Part shown: in pieces, positions 48,401 to 63,538 of the stretch
Layout of the letters: each line of letters opens with the position of its first letter
Position numbering within the stretch: position 1 is the first letter of the stretch
Source: Nymphaea colorata
Lineage: Eukaryota > Streptophyta > Magnoliopsida > Nymphaeales > Nymphaeaceae
Direction of reading: 5' to 3'
Assembly (NCBI RefSeq): GCF_008831285.2
Contig: NC_045148.1
Span: 20,577,002 to 20,641,001, forward strand
DNA length: 64,000 bases
The notes under the pieces: model-generated
Database searches by the model: none
What the model saw: the letters and a program-made list of their open reading frames with translations, nothing else
What the model was told of the DNA's origin: nothing
Program-made: the position numbers and the translations under genes

Positions 48401-48924
48401 TATAAAATGGGATGCGGCAAAGCATGGTAAAGGGCAAGGAGGAGGCAGACAAAAGAGAAAAAGAAGCGACTATATGGAGAAGTACGACCTCCTCTCTCTT
48501 CTGAGTGAATTTGGGCAAGACATCATAGACTCGTAGTGGAAAGGAAGTGGAGGAGAAGGAAAAATCAACAGGAACATGTCAGATTTTCGTTATACAGAAT
48601 AGGGCTCATGTATATGTCTCTGCCAAAGTGGGGTAGTGAGGTGGAACCTGCAAGCTCTGCTGTTTTGTTTCTTTGGAATGTTGCTTCTCTGCCAGTGTCT
48701 TCGACGTGTTTCAGAGTAGCAGACGATGCTGACCTTACTGAGCAAGTTTTTTCTTCTCCTTCTTCTTGTCCTTCTGTTCATTCATGGTGGTGGCGGTTGT
48801 TGGAGGGCAGAACATAGAAACTTGTTCTGATTCTTGTCAGGCTTTTGAGGTCTGTTCTTATCTTTTGCCGGGATTCACGATTAGGTGGAGTGGATGAGAG
48901 GAGAGGAGTGGAAAGTTGAGGAGT
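48401..48924 (+). promoter_or_regulatory. NPH3 gene core promoter and long leader with a 93-codon upstream frame
   Basis: A TATA box (TATAAAAT, 48401) places the transcription start near 48430, giving a leader of about 490 nt if unspliced. The leader contains an upstream frame at 48536-48817 (93 codons, starting MERKWRRRKNQQ) that ends before the main ATG. If translated it would be expected to lower main-frame translation. No family match; splicing of the leader is not excluded. Confidence 0.4.
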
Positions 48925-51891
48925 ATGGATGTCGTGTGTGATTTGGAGGTGGATGTTAATGGAGAGAGCAGGTTCTTTGTAGACAAGGTAAAGTTTTTCT
49001 TTTTTCTCTAGTTCTACCTACCTTTGAGTGCGGGATATTTGGTCTTGTCTGGTTGCGTTGGTTGGTTTCTTCTTCTTCTTCTTCTTCTTCTTCTTCTGCT
49101 GCTGCTGCTTCTCTTTGGCGAGGTTTATGAACTGATTCTTGAGTTGTGCCGATTTTCTCATTCAAATTGCCATCTTCCTTTATGTTTTTTGATATTTATC
49201 AACTCGTTTTTATCATTTTCTCCCCTTGCCGTGATTGAAAAGGTTTATTCTTCAAACAAGCAAACCTGTTTCCTTTTCCTTCTCGCTTCTTTTCGATGAA
49301 TTCTGCTTTTGGTTTGGTTTTATAATCTGAAACTGGTTTCTTTGAAAAGCTTTGTTATTTGTTCTGAAGATTTGCAAAGTGGGTACTTTTGGCTTTTCTT
49401 CTCTTGGTTGGAGACGACCGAGTGATTTAAAGCCTTTCTTTTTATTGGTGTTAAAGGTTTATAAATTAGACCGGTTGGGGTTTCCAATTTCATTCCTGAA
49501 TGATCTTCACACGTCCTGAAAAGGAAGGGAAGTAATGATCATTCTGCTTCATTTTGTTTCTGGTTTATTCTTTTGTCGAGGAGCCTGTTGTCCGTTTCTT
49601 TTTGCCAATTACTGCGGAGTTCTGAGTTTGGTTGGGATTTTCTCCTTTTGTTTTATTTCTGAATTGATGAGGATTAAATGTTGCACCTCTTAATGTTTCA
49701 TTCATCTTTTCGGTGGGGGATTAAATTGGCTAGACATCACCTTTTGTTGGTTTGCCATTTTCTGCAGGACTCTTGAATGTGGCCTTCTGTCATTTTACTC
49801 TGTTTTGCCAAGAGCTCCTGTGTCATCTCCTTATTCTTCTTTGTTAGCTTCCAACTTTAGATTATTCTGTCATAGTGAATTTCGTTTTCACAATTTATTG
49901 TGGATTGTCTTTTAGTTATCTTCAATCCTACTCTTTTGATAAGGAAAATGATTTCAAGAACGTTCCCTGTGTTCACCGCTTACTTGAAATGGTCAGAATC
50001 TTTTTTGCATCAAACTTTTTCAATCGCCAATCTTCATTCTGTTTGCGAGTTCCGCTGTTATTTAAGAACATTGTTGTTCCTCCCACTCCTTGTATTTTCA
50101 TGACTGAACCTGTCTTTATCGACAAGGAGAGCATGGCATAAGGTATTCATCTTGTTGTATAACTGATACAGAGTTTTTTGGTCTCTATATTTGCAGAGAA
50201 TCCTGTCATCTTTCTCCGGAAAATTATGTCAACTATTCCAGAAATCATCGGTGCCTGTCGCCAGCATTTGCACTCGGCCTCTGAAAATTATTCTACATGA
50301 TTTTCCGGGGGGTTCAGAGGCGTTTGAGCTATTGGCAAGGTTCTGCTACAACAAGGGGAAAATGCACATGATTCCTTCCAACGTGTGCCTTCTTCACTGG
50401 GCAGCAACTTTCATGGAGATGAAGGAAGAGGTGCATTCGAACAACTTAATTGAGCAGACGGAACGATCCCTTCGAGGAGTGGCTTACTGGAATTGGGCAG
50501 AGAACTTGGTGGCACTGAAGCAATGCCAAGAGCTTATCCCTGCAGCAACTTCATCAGGAATCCTGCAGAAGATCATCGACTCCATGCTGTTGAAAATCAC
50601 CTCAAACAGTGAATCGAGTCCTTCTAATTCTTCACCTGAGAGCTCAGTTCGTTTGTCTTGCGACACAAAAAGTAGTGAACTCTCAAAGAACAGTGGTCGA
50701 GTTTGGTGGTTCGAAGATTTGCATGTTTTCAACTCGAAAATTATTGGGAAAATGGTCATCGCCATGGTTAACCATAAATTTGATCATCTCATCCTCAGTA
50801 GGTTTCTGTTCGGTTACTTAAAGTCCCAGCTCGCCTCTTCAACGCCCACTGAGAAATTGGAGGCTACAGAGACTGTAGTAAATCTGTTGTCTTTGCTTGA
50901 GAAGAGCTCTGTTTCCTCTAAGGGACTATTTGCTATTCTTAGAATGACTTCTGGTTTAGCAATGGACAAGAGTTGTAGGGACAAGTTGGTGGCCATGATT
51001 GGTTCACGGCTTGACCAGGCATCGTTGGATAACCTACTGCTTCCTGCACCAACTGGCATGGGATCTCTTTATGATGTGAATTTGGTTTTGCGATTTCTGA
51101 AATCCTTTCTTGGGGGAGATGAGGTTTCCCCTGCCGAGCTGAAGAAGGTGGGGTTCTTAATGGACAAATACATTGCAGAAGTAGCCCCTGATTCTTGCTT
51201 GAAGCCTTCAAAGTTTGCTGCTCTAGTGAGGGCCTTGCCGGATTCTGCAAGAGAATCATATGATGAGATTTACAGAGCTCTTGATATGTATCTTCAGGTA
51301 AAACTTCCGATTCTGCCTTTTTTTTTTCTTAATTGAAACTAGCTGTAAATGGGCTTTGTGACCCTAGTCTTGCTTGAAAACATGAATTCAGTCTTAATCG
51401 AGTTTCTTCTTCTTCTTGATGATGGATAACAACAGGTACATTCAGGATTATCAGAGGAAGAGAAGATGAAGGTGTGCAGTGTTTTGAATCACGAAAAGCT
51501 CTCGCTAGAAGTCTGCAAGCATATCGCGCAGAACTCTAGGATCCCATCGAGAGCTGCAATTCAAGCCGTCGTCTGTCAGCAATCAAAGCTCAAGACCCTC
51601 CTCGAGTCCTCCGATCACCAACACAGACCCATGACGAGCTCCCCACCTGCCCTCAAACCGAAGGAGTTCAAAGTCCCCGACAAAGATGCCGGCAACCAAA
51701 TCGTCCTGTTCGCGGAGAAGCTCGATCTGTCGACGGAAAACGAGAAACTGAAGGCTCGGTTGCAGGGCATGCAGTGGAAGGTGATGGAGCTGGAGAAAAT
51801 GTGCAGGAAAATGCAGACCGACATGTCTAAGATCATGAAGAGCAAAGTTGGTAGCCATGGCAGTGCAAGACTACCTAGGCTGTGTTCATGA
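48925..51891 (+). CDS. NPH3/RPT2-family BTB protein (non-canonical, At3g22104/At1g50280-like)
   Basis: Three coding exons: 48925-48987, 50197-51297 and 51436-51891. Introns of 1209 and 138 bp have GT-AG ends and phase 0, giving 539 residues. Exon 1 encodes MDVVCDLEVDVNGESRFFVD, the first strand of the BTB fold. Exon 2 continues with RILSSFSGKLCQLF and the conserved HDFPGGSEAFELLARFCYN. The NPH3 domain starts at about residue 190 (WWFEDLHVF) and spans the second intron: YDEIYRALDMYLQ, then VHSGLSEEEKMKVCSVLNHE. The tail (about 485-525, from DLSTENEKLKARL) is a predicted coiled coil. Family members are adaptors for CUL3 ubiquitin ligases and act in blue-light signalling or auxin transport; the role of this subclade is inferred. 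Taking exon 2 alone would miss the true start. Confidence 0.93.
49066..49112 (+). repeat. CTT and CTG trinucleotide run in NPH3 intron 1
   Basis: About ten CTT units are followed by four CTG units and a final CTT, 80 bp into intron 1. It is the only trinucleotide microsatellite inside a gene here. Confidence 0.9.
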
Positions 51892-52057
51892 TACACGTTA
51901 ACTTTTTCCTTCTTTTTCTTTTTCTGTCTCCTTCACAATTTGTATGATAAAGCAAATATTTTCTCAATCCTTGTGTACTGAATGCATTTTTGCATCTTCT
52001 ACTTTTGTGAAAACGAAAATTGTGAAAAGCAAGAGCAATGTTTCTTTCTCATACATG

Positions 52058-55733
<3,676 letters not shown>

Positions 55734-56595
55734 GTGGGGTATATGAAGTCAACAACGGCAGATATTGGCTTGGTTTTGTTGTCAAAGAATCAAATCTGAC
55801 ACATAGTAAATTATTTGATGTACCATTAGAGGGGGGGAGGCACTGTGCCCTAAGTTGACCCTTTCATTGTACGCATGGTCCGAGATGAAAGGCTGTGTTT
55901 GTTGGTGCCCAGTACTTCGATTCCTTAGAGAGAGAAAGACAAAGAGAGGTGATGTTTTTGTTACCCTACCTCTTTCTCTCTCTCTCTCTCATCGTGTCTC
56001 GTGCTGAGGATCGAATACTTAAACCGTTGTCCTTACGGTACGTTTAAGACTGTACCACCTAATTATCCATCCTCCTCATTATTGTCACCCACATAATACG
56101 AAATAACCTTTTAAGTATTTAAATTCATGCGGTTATTTATAATTCTTTAAATATGAAGCAGGCATATGTAAATACATGGATAGATAGGTAGTCAATTGTG
56201 AAAGTTTCACCTTAAATGCATATGCATATTTTATATGTGTGTATATATATGCATGTGCATTGGTTTCTTATACTTTGTACAGGGAGGCAATGATGTGGTC
56301 GAATTTTGTACATGAGCATAATGATAGGCTGCAGAGCCTTTAGTGCCCACACACACCCATTTAACCATTCTCTTTCATCTCTCTACCCACTCATACGCGC
56401 TGCACTTATTAATGGAAGCGCGTTCTACAAAGCCTGCATTGCATGCTCAACACCAACTTACATTGCTTATTCACAAAGTTTCATTCTTTGACTGCCGATT
56501 ACATTAAAAGCTCGCCAGCTTTGACATGAAAAAGAGCAAATTATATTGAATGAATTTCCGGACTTCTTCACTTAGTGAATGTGTTTTATTTACTA
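55734..56595. other. Intergenic, no gene recognised
   Basis: AT-rich DNA with a CT run at about 55972-55990. Confidence 0.5.
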
Positions 56596-56880
56596 CAAAG
56601 ACGAAACCCTCAGAGTATTAGCTCAGTGGTAGAGTGTGCTCCTGATAATTGCGTCGTTGTGCTTGAGCTGTGAGGACTCTAAGCAACATGGATAGTTCAA
56701 TGTGCTCATCAACGCCTGACCCGAAGATGTTGATCATCCAAGGCACATTACCATGGTGTGGTCCTCTCATTCGAACTAGAGTTTGAAACCAAACTTCTCT
56801 TCAGAAGGATAGATGGAGCGCTTCAGGTGAAATCTAATGTACATCCAACTTTCGATTCACTCGTACGATCTAAGCGGTCA
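56596..56880 (+). pseudogene. trnI-GAU: Nuclear insertion of plastid DNA: trnI-GAU 5' exon and intron
   Basis: From 56612 the sequence follows the chloroplast trnI-GAU gene: TTAGCTCAGTGGTAGAG, CCTGATAATTGCGTCGTTGT, then intron landmarks CATGGATAGTTCAATGTGCT, CATCCAAGGCACATTA, GTTTGAAACCAAACTTCTC and AGGATAGATGG. Changes from the plastid version, as I remember it, are mostly C to T and G to A (for example AGTGTGCTC for AGCGCGCCC), the mark of cytosine methylation and deamination in nuclear DNA. The acceptor stem G residues are altered and the 3' tRNA exon is absent, so no functional tRNA is encoded. Similarity fades near 56880. The left edge may lie slightly upstream of the tRNA start. Confidence 0.92.
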
Positions 56881-59711
56881 CATGCATGCTACCGCCTTTA
56901 GATTGATGTTGAGGACGCTTTCTACTTAGATTGTAAATTACTAATGTCTGAAAAACCTTATTGTAGTTTATTAAGGCACTAATCCATGTTGCTTTAGTGA
57001 AATTCATTGATCAAGCTCGATCTTGATCTAGCTAAACACATTCAAATCTTCTAGTAAGAATGAGTCTGCAAAAAATAGGCATTGCTAGAATCAGTGAAAA
57101 ATCAAACGATTAGAATCAAATTAGTGCCACTAAAATCGGCATGAATTGATCGATTCAAATCAAGTTGGTGGTAAATCGATTCGATTATATAGCCAATGCA
57201 AGAACGCCACGTCAAGTTTTAGCTAAATCGGCGATTTAGCTTGCAAATTGGTTCACAAACTGAATTTTATAATGTTATAATCCTAATGGAGAGAATATAA
57301 TATACCAAGAAACTATATTCAATCCATTTGCACTCCAAGATAACACATGGTCCAAAACTTTGATCAAAGTGCGAAACTTGGGCACTTCATCATTGCCCTT
57401 GATTGCAAAATCCTCATGCATGGGCAACTAGGCCGAAGCACAAGGCATGCTTGAATTTTGAAATGCAAATTGCTCCCAAAAAAAAAAATTAAAATGGATG
57501 GAATTTTCTTGGTAGGTGAGGAGGGGCAGGAGGAAGGAGCTGCGTTCTAGATTTTAATCTCCTCGTGAAAACCACATGACAGTGCAGTGAAGAACAAGGA
57601 ATATGAAGAGCATTCCGTGATTTCTACCCGTTTGGAAGGAAATGGAATCCACCGTTCAATTTAAACAAGAAATGGCGCGTTTTCCAATAAGACATAAGCC
57701 ATTCTAGAATCCAGGAAAAACTTTTCACATGACACCCAACTTGATTGAAAAACTTAAATAATCTTGTTCCATAATATTCAAAATCTTGCGGAAATCTTTT
57801 CCAAATCAACCTGTATCACGTGCCCCTCACGAGCTGCAGCCTTTTCTTAAAGAGAGAGAAAAAAAAAACTTTGGATTGTGGTTCAAGTTAAGCATGAGGC
57901 TGGATTATGATTCAAGCTAACTATGAGTTGTGCATAATAATAACAAGAATAATATATTTCACACTGCATAATAAAATAGGCAAGAACATTGACTAAGACT
58001 CCCCATAGATTATTAATATATCATATGTAAGGCATACTATACTATGGTCGTCAGATGCAACATAAGCTTGGTCTCAACTCGGCTAATATAAAAATAAGAT
58101 CAAGCTTGGTCTCAACCCAAACATCAATTGCTTTCAAACATATCTTTTTTTTTTTTTTTTTTTTTTAAGTAAAAGCAAGTTTTTTCTTTATAAAATGTTT
58201 TGATTAGAACATATTTTTAAACGAAAAATTTCTTCGTTTTATATTCTGTAAGTGCATTGTGATTTCTACATAAATCACATATTGTTGACTTGATATTTTT
58301 TTGCAAACTCCTTCCTTGTGGGGTTGCTTTGTTCTCTTCTTCTACCATCATTATTGACGCAGACAAACAAATTTGGACAAGGACCAGCCATTACTGCAAG
58401 GTCCTGGTGCCGCCAAAGCTGTAGGCACTATACCCAGACCGACCCACGTGTTCATGCACCACATCTTTTAGTTTCCTACCTTTATATTAGCAAAAACACT
58501 TTTTCAACTTTAAGAACCCTTTTTTTAACCTTCAATTTTAGTGATAATAATTGCTATCAAATATGACATTCATAAACTTTATTTAGAAGATTAACCAACC
58601 CGTGAATGTGTAGTAAGAAAGGAATTATACGAAAAGAGTGCCAAGTTATCCATGAATCAAACCTCTTAACACCACAAATTCAGTACTCCAATTCTTTTTT
58701 CATAATGTTTTTGATCTAATTGTATTAATATATGAAAAGTCATTGCTAGGTGTGTCGAATAATTGTTGGGTGGTTAAAATTGTCATTCGAAAGGTCATAA
58801 ATTGTCTGTGACAAATGCCAATTTAGTGACAAATTTTTAAAATTTATATTTACCAATCATATATTTTTCAAATCCAAATATAGACATGTTTTTTTTTATG
58901 ACTTGTTCCGTTAAATTCCGTTTCAATTTAACTTTAGCAACGTGAGTGAGACCAAGAACATCGTGAGGTCACCACATCTTTGCGGACCCTAAATTGTGAC
59001 GATACGTTTCGGGAAGAGTGAAACGTTGCCATAACGTACCGCCTGGGGAATCGGACATTGTGTCTCCGTGTCTTTCTCAGCCGTTATCGTCCTTTCGTTC
59101 TAGGGTTCTTCTCCAACTCCGTGCAAGGAACGAAGCGACCCGGTTTTCTTGTGCTGTTCAACCTCGGGACTGGGGGACAGACAGCTCGAAGGCGGAAAGA
59201 GAAAGAAAATGGCAGTGAGCGTATCGGTCTAGCAGTAAAAGAAAATGGCAGAGACCAGAAGGTGACGGCAGCCTTGGATTCAACTTACTTCCGATGGCGA
59301 ATTTTTTGACAGAAATATTTGCAGAGCAGATTGCTCGTTTCAAAAAACTTAAAAAGAAGAACTGTTTTTTATACGATTCGTTCAGATCAGTCATGTCCGA
59401 TTGATCGTTCCAACCCTCAGTGAGGTTAACATAACGTTGAAGGCGAATTTCCCGGTGTTCATCATCACGCTTAAAAGTTGGAACATCGAAGATGCTCTTT
59501 CGATCTAAATGAAGCTTTTTCATGCTTTTGGAATGATCTCTTTCCCAAAGTTCCACCTCATAAAGCTAGAAAAGCCAAACAATCGCGATTCCAGCATGGG
59601 ATCCCAATTCAACACCCCAGATTATCCCATTTTTCCGATGCAATATCCAGTTTATCCGATTACATTAAGTGTCGCAAGGAACGTTAGCAGAAAACCAACT
59701 TATGGCGGCAT
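56881..59711. other. Intergenic, no gene recognised
   Basis: AT-rich DNA with a poly-T run at about 58147-58166. GC-richer sequence at 59.0-59.3 kb contains overlapping frames on both strands (longest 132 codons, minus, 59158-59556) without family resemblance. Confidence 0.5.
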
Positions 59712-59876
59712 CAATGGCGGATGCTTGAAAATTTTTGGTTAAAGAGCTATGTTGTAAAAATTCTCACAACATATATAAATAAGTAATTATAAGACATATA
59801 TACAAAAATAAAGATTTTTTCTTTTTGGCTGGTGTGGGCACTTGCCCACACCAACTTATATGTAGCTCCGCGACTG
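59712..59876. mobile_element. hAT-like MITE, 165 bp
   Basis: The left end is CAATGGCGGATGCTTG and the reverse-complemented right end is CAGTCGCGGAGCTACA. Flanks GGCGGCAT (59704-59711) and GGTGGTAT (59877-59884) match at 6 of 8 bases, as an aged target duplication would. A near-perfect hairpin (arms GGTGTGGGCA and TGCCCACACC, 59831-59852) lies near one end and corresponds to the hairpin next to the terminus of the 30.3 kb element. Confidence 0.5.
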
Positions 59877-59884
59877 GGTGGTAT

Positions 59885-60660
59885 CAACTTAAAGTGTAAA
59901 GGCGGAGCAAGCGGGTTGTGTTTACGTACAAGAAAAGAAAGGAGTGGATACAGCAGGATGGGAAGTTGTAAAACATAGCAAGCTGTTTTCGAGGGTCTTG
60001 GTGCCACAGTTTGACATGGATTGGCCTGTGCTGGTAAATGGTGAGTCTCTATTTCGAGTATCAAAAACATCATTTAAAAATATGTAAGTTGAAGCGCAAT
60101 AGAAACAACATTAGGACCGAAAGCATATCTTACACCACCCTATGAGTGCATGGGATCTGTGAAACCGTGGGTCTTGTTCGTTCAATCGTAAAGCGTAAAG
60201 TGGAGACAGCTAAAGTCTGCCTGAGTCCATTGCAGGAAAAGCAAAGTTTGGTATCAGAAAAGAAAAGAGGGCAGGATGGCGCCGAGCGTGGGCTTGCCGG
60301 GTCTGAACCCGATAAAGCTTTTGGCTTTGACCATCTTTTGCCGCTGATCAGCAGCAGAATCTCACAAAGCCCGCAGCCTGGCAATGTCAGGTTTCCTCTC
60401 GTAGTCATATCGGACGTCTCAAGCAGCAGGGCTTAGCACACGCACGGACACACACACACACACTCTCTCTCTCCCTCGTCTTAACCCTAAAAAATTGGCA
60501 ACCTGCATCTCCATGTTGGAATTTTCGGTAAAGCAAGTATAGTAGTCTTTTGCCACTGTGGGTTTCTACAGGCTTCTTCATATTTGATTGGTTTCAAGAT
60601 TTTTTTTTTCTTCAGAGGGTGGTTCTGGTTCTAGGTCATCATTTTGGTTACTGGTTTTCA
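59885..60660. other. Intergenic, no gene recognised
   Basis: A GC-moderate block at 60.13-60.44 kb is open on both strands for about 90 codons without recognisable motifs. CA and CT runs follow at about 60447-60474. Confidence 0.5.
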
Positions 60661-60739
60661 AGGTAGTAGAGTGTCTAGTAGCACAAGGTCTCTCAAATAT
60701 GTCTAAGAGTGGAAGAGATGAATCAAACATAGTATCAAA

Positions 60740-61080
60740 AGAATTGGAGATAGAACCTTGAGTCTTCCCCTAACTTGATGTGTCATAGATAGATTGGTTC
60801 TCAAAAAATTTGACATTTTGAGTCACAAACAACCTTTCTGATTTAAGATCAAAACATTTGTATTATTTTTTTCTGCTGGAATATCCAAGAAAAGTGCATT
60901 TCATGGCATGCTCTAGAGGGATACAATTTCAATGCTGGAATTAGGCACTCTATTGGCAAGGTAGCACTATACAGTGTCAGCCCAAAATCACTGTAGAACA
61001 GTCATATAAATCATGAGAGAGCGAGCAATGGTGAGAAGCTGTCTATTTTTCCTTTCGACGACTCCGTTTTGCTGTGGGGT
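60740..61080 (-). mobile_element. Ty1/copia integrase relic
   Basis: On the minus strand, 61080-61012 encodes TPQQNGVVERKNRQLLTIAR, the integrase core signature with its catalytic Glu. Further along (about 60903-60760) comes KCTFLGYSSRKK, a stop codon (60865-60863), then YKCFDLKSERLFVTQ and VKFFENQSIYDTS, the usual sequence after the integrase core. The two parts are in different frames and the linker is shortened, so this is a dead fragment. No LTRs or reverse transcriptase are visible nearby. Confidence 0.88.
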
Positions 61081-61145
61081 GCCGGCACATGTTAATCAGG
61101 GTTGAATTCCTTATCTTTTCAAGAACTCCTTGGAAGCCACTGATG

Positions 61146-61223
61146 GCGGAGTTCATGCAAACAATGGACACAAGTGCTCGATGTGCGGAGTTCATGCAAA
61201 CAATGGACACAAGTGCTCGATGT
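61146..61223. repeat. Perfect 39-bp tandem duplication
   Basis: The unit starting GCGGAGTTCATGCAAACAAT and ending GTGCTCGATGT is present twice with no mismatch (61146-61184 and 61185-61223). It lies just upstream of the copia integrase signature as read on the minus strand. The 13-codon length keeps any frame. Confidence 0.95.
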
Positions 61224-61317
61224 GCATTTGGAGGCATGGCCGGTGAGTGAACAGAACCGAGCGTGTTCAAGCCAGCTTCGCAAACAGGTAGTAGAGTGTC
61301 TAGTAGCAGAAGGTCTC

Positions 61318-62408
61318 AGTCTGTCCACACATTTGACAACTTCAATCAATGTCCAAAGGTAGAAAAAATAGGACCAGGAAGATTGAAGTTGGCTAGCTTA
61401 TTCACTTGTGATAGAACCCACGTAAGGGTTTTTCACCATTGGGTGAGAAGAAGAAAGTTCCACGGCTCGCTTGAGTGAAGGCTCGAAGTCTCACCCCCTC
61501 ATAGGATAGAAGACTGCTTTTAATGCCTTGGGGGTGACACCTCCGCTACGGACATTTGAGATGGAACTGATTGTCTATCAGCTCTTGCCCTGTCCTCTTC
61601 GAAAATGTTCTACCAACCATTGGCCTAAAAGGGTTTTTCTTGGAATTTGGGAGAAACAGTCGTAAATGGTAACATAATTAGATGATATTTTATTTGAGTA
61701 AGTTTTCATAAAAAGGTTCATATTTTCCTACATGTGTCGAGAACACTTTAGACTTTGTTAGATGATATAGATCACAATATATTCTCAATGCATGAGATTG
61801 AAGCCTCCGGCCGGGTAGGGACTAACGTTTAAGATAAAATTTTAAGCCCACCTTCATACATCATAACTGGAGAAAATATTAAAAAAGAAATATAAAATAA
61901 TAAAAGCAATGCAGTTGTTGAATTTAATGCATAGATGTTTAGTTCGTGCGGTCTAGAGTTCCTAGCTGGAAAACTGTCTCAAATGAAACGCTAAATTGCT
62001 CTCCCCTTCCTACCATCTGATGTTGAAGGAGTGATCTTTTGCTTGGTTCAAGGCAAAACATTCCTCACAGGCAAAGCCTTTGTATAATGACTGCTATCTC
62101 ATATTGAAGAAGCAAAAACATGATTATATTTGCCCCAAGGGGCGTACTGCTGCGGGTTGGCGGCGTATAAGCAATGCTATCTCCAGTTTGAACCCTTAGG
62201 TTCGGACACTGGGTATCATAAGATTATTCAGGTTCCGAAGCAATCCTAAACCCTCCGAGAAAAAGAGTGAGGTTTCAGCTCTCTCTCTCTCTCTCTTCGT
62301 TTTTAGTAAAAAATAAGTCAAGTTTTATAATTTAAACTTCATAAGTCTGTATCACAGTCATGCCCAACAAAACCTGTGGACTATGTTAAATCGTGCTTCA
62401 ATTTCTTA

Positions 62409-62478
<70 letters not shown>

Positions 62479-63424
62479 CAAAAGAAAATAAAAATATTAT
62501 GGGCTGGTTTTATGATGATTTTCAGGAGTAACATAGTTAGGGATGGATGCTAGGCGATCTGGATCTAGAAATTAGTCCGATTAAGTGCGATTCAATTAGC
62601 ATAAGATCCAACACTTTTATGTAGCTGGATGGGAACTTTATCATATCGACATTGAAGTCAGACTTAGATTTGATTACAAAACTGCATATTGAATCTGAAT
62701 CCAGTAACCAGAATTGGAATTTAGTAATCAGATATTCGATCCATTAAATCCAAGTTTTGCATGTCTTTAATTTATTGTGATATGCTGGGTTAGGGAAGAG
62801 ATGCACTGACATTATTGGCCTCCTCCAGTTTGAAACCCTTAAGTTGATTTTGCGTTAAGCAGTGGACCTGTCATCTGAAACTATGATCCAATATGACATC
62901 AGGTTTGCGGAGCTGGATCCCGTTTAAAATAAGTTCATTGATACAGGATCTGCTTCATAAAAGGACTGAAGAAACAATCTTGACGTAGAAGATGCTGAAT
63001 CCAAACGATCTTTATCCAAATCCAAACTTGATTTATTAGATTAATGATCTGAAGTCTTGAAGAATCCGTCCAAACAAATCTAAATCTGATCAATTTATAA
63101 TTTTGAATCTTACTTTCCGGATTCGAATCCAGAAATATGTGAAGCTGGTGAGTGACTGCAATTCCATTTGCCAAACGCTGAGTGGGTTTCCACTTTCCAG
63201 TTTCCAACCCAAACGAGTTTGTCAAAATTTCCGACAGCACCTTACGCCTAGCGTCCATCTCCACGATGTACGGTGAATAAAAAAGCTGAATTTTCGGTCA
63301 ATTCAAAAAAAGGTTGAAATTTATAAGTTTCTACTTCTCCCGCATACTTTCTCTCTCATTCAGGTGAAGTCTTAGAGAGAGATATTAGGGAGAGGGAGAG
63401 AGGAGGAGGAGGAAGAAGAAGAAG
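61318..63424. other. Intergenic and FYVE gene promoter
   Basis: Contains a CT run at about 62280-62294, an AT tract, and the motif AATCCAAATC repeated loosely at 62.6-63.1 kb. A TATA-like TTTATAAG near 63320 and a purine-rich GA/GGA/GAA leader (63375-63424) precede the FYVE gene start. Confidence 0.5.
62408..62476. repeat. AT dinucleotide tract, about 69 bp
   Basis: A perfect alternating AT run. Confidence 0.95.
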
Positions 63425-63538
63425 ATGTTAGAGAAGATTGGGTTGCCTCCGAAACCGTCGCTTCGAGGAAACAATTGGGTGGTTGATGCCTCTCATTGTC
63501 AAGGATGTTGTTCCCAATTCACCATGTTCAATCGGAAG
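63425..63538 (+). CDS. FYVE zinc-finger protein, first exon (partial gene)
   Basis: The first exon encodes 38 residues, MLEKIGLPPKPSLRGNNWVV then DASHCQGCCSQFTMFNRK, and stops at a donor GTACTC (63539). The Cys-x2-Cys (HCQGC) is the first zinc ligand pair of a FYVE finger. The family's RHHCRxCG motif would be expected at the start of exon 2, beyond the window. The start and wording match a land-plant FYVE family known from memory (MLEKIGLP.KPS..GN.WVVDASHCQGC). FYVE domains bind phosphatidylinositol 3-phosphate on endosomes. No second exon is found before 64000, so the intron is at least about 460 bp. Confidence 0.85.

Larger units (their letters stand above)
60661..61317. repeat. Direct repeats, 32 bp, bracketing the copia relic
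   Basis: AGGTAGTAGAGTGTCTAGTA followed by GCACAAGGTCTC (60661-60692) recurs at 61286-61317 with one mismatch (31 of 32). The two copies are 625 bp apart on either side of the integrase fragment. Confidence 0.9.

Noticed and set aside
50191-51336. Single-exon reading of the NPH3 gene starting at 50191
   Set aside because: The Met at 50191 lies in the intron before the acceptor, and the frame runs past the second donor; the BTB start is supplied by exon 1 at 48925.
56612-56650. tRNA-Ile gene
   Set aside because: Only the 5' exon of a plastid trnI-GAU is present, with altered stem bases and no 3' exon nearby, so it is treated as inserted plastid DNA rather than a working tRNA.
59158-59556. 132-codon minus-strand frame
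   Set aside because: No recognisable domain, no promoter or splice context, and competing frames on the other strand.
60146-60436. 96-codon plus-strand frame with a 92-codon minus-strand frame opposite
   Set aside because: No family resemblance on either strand.
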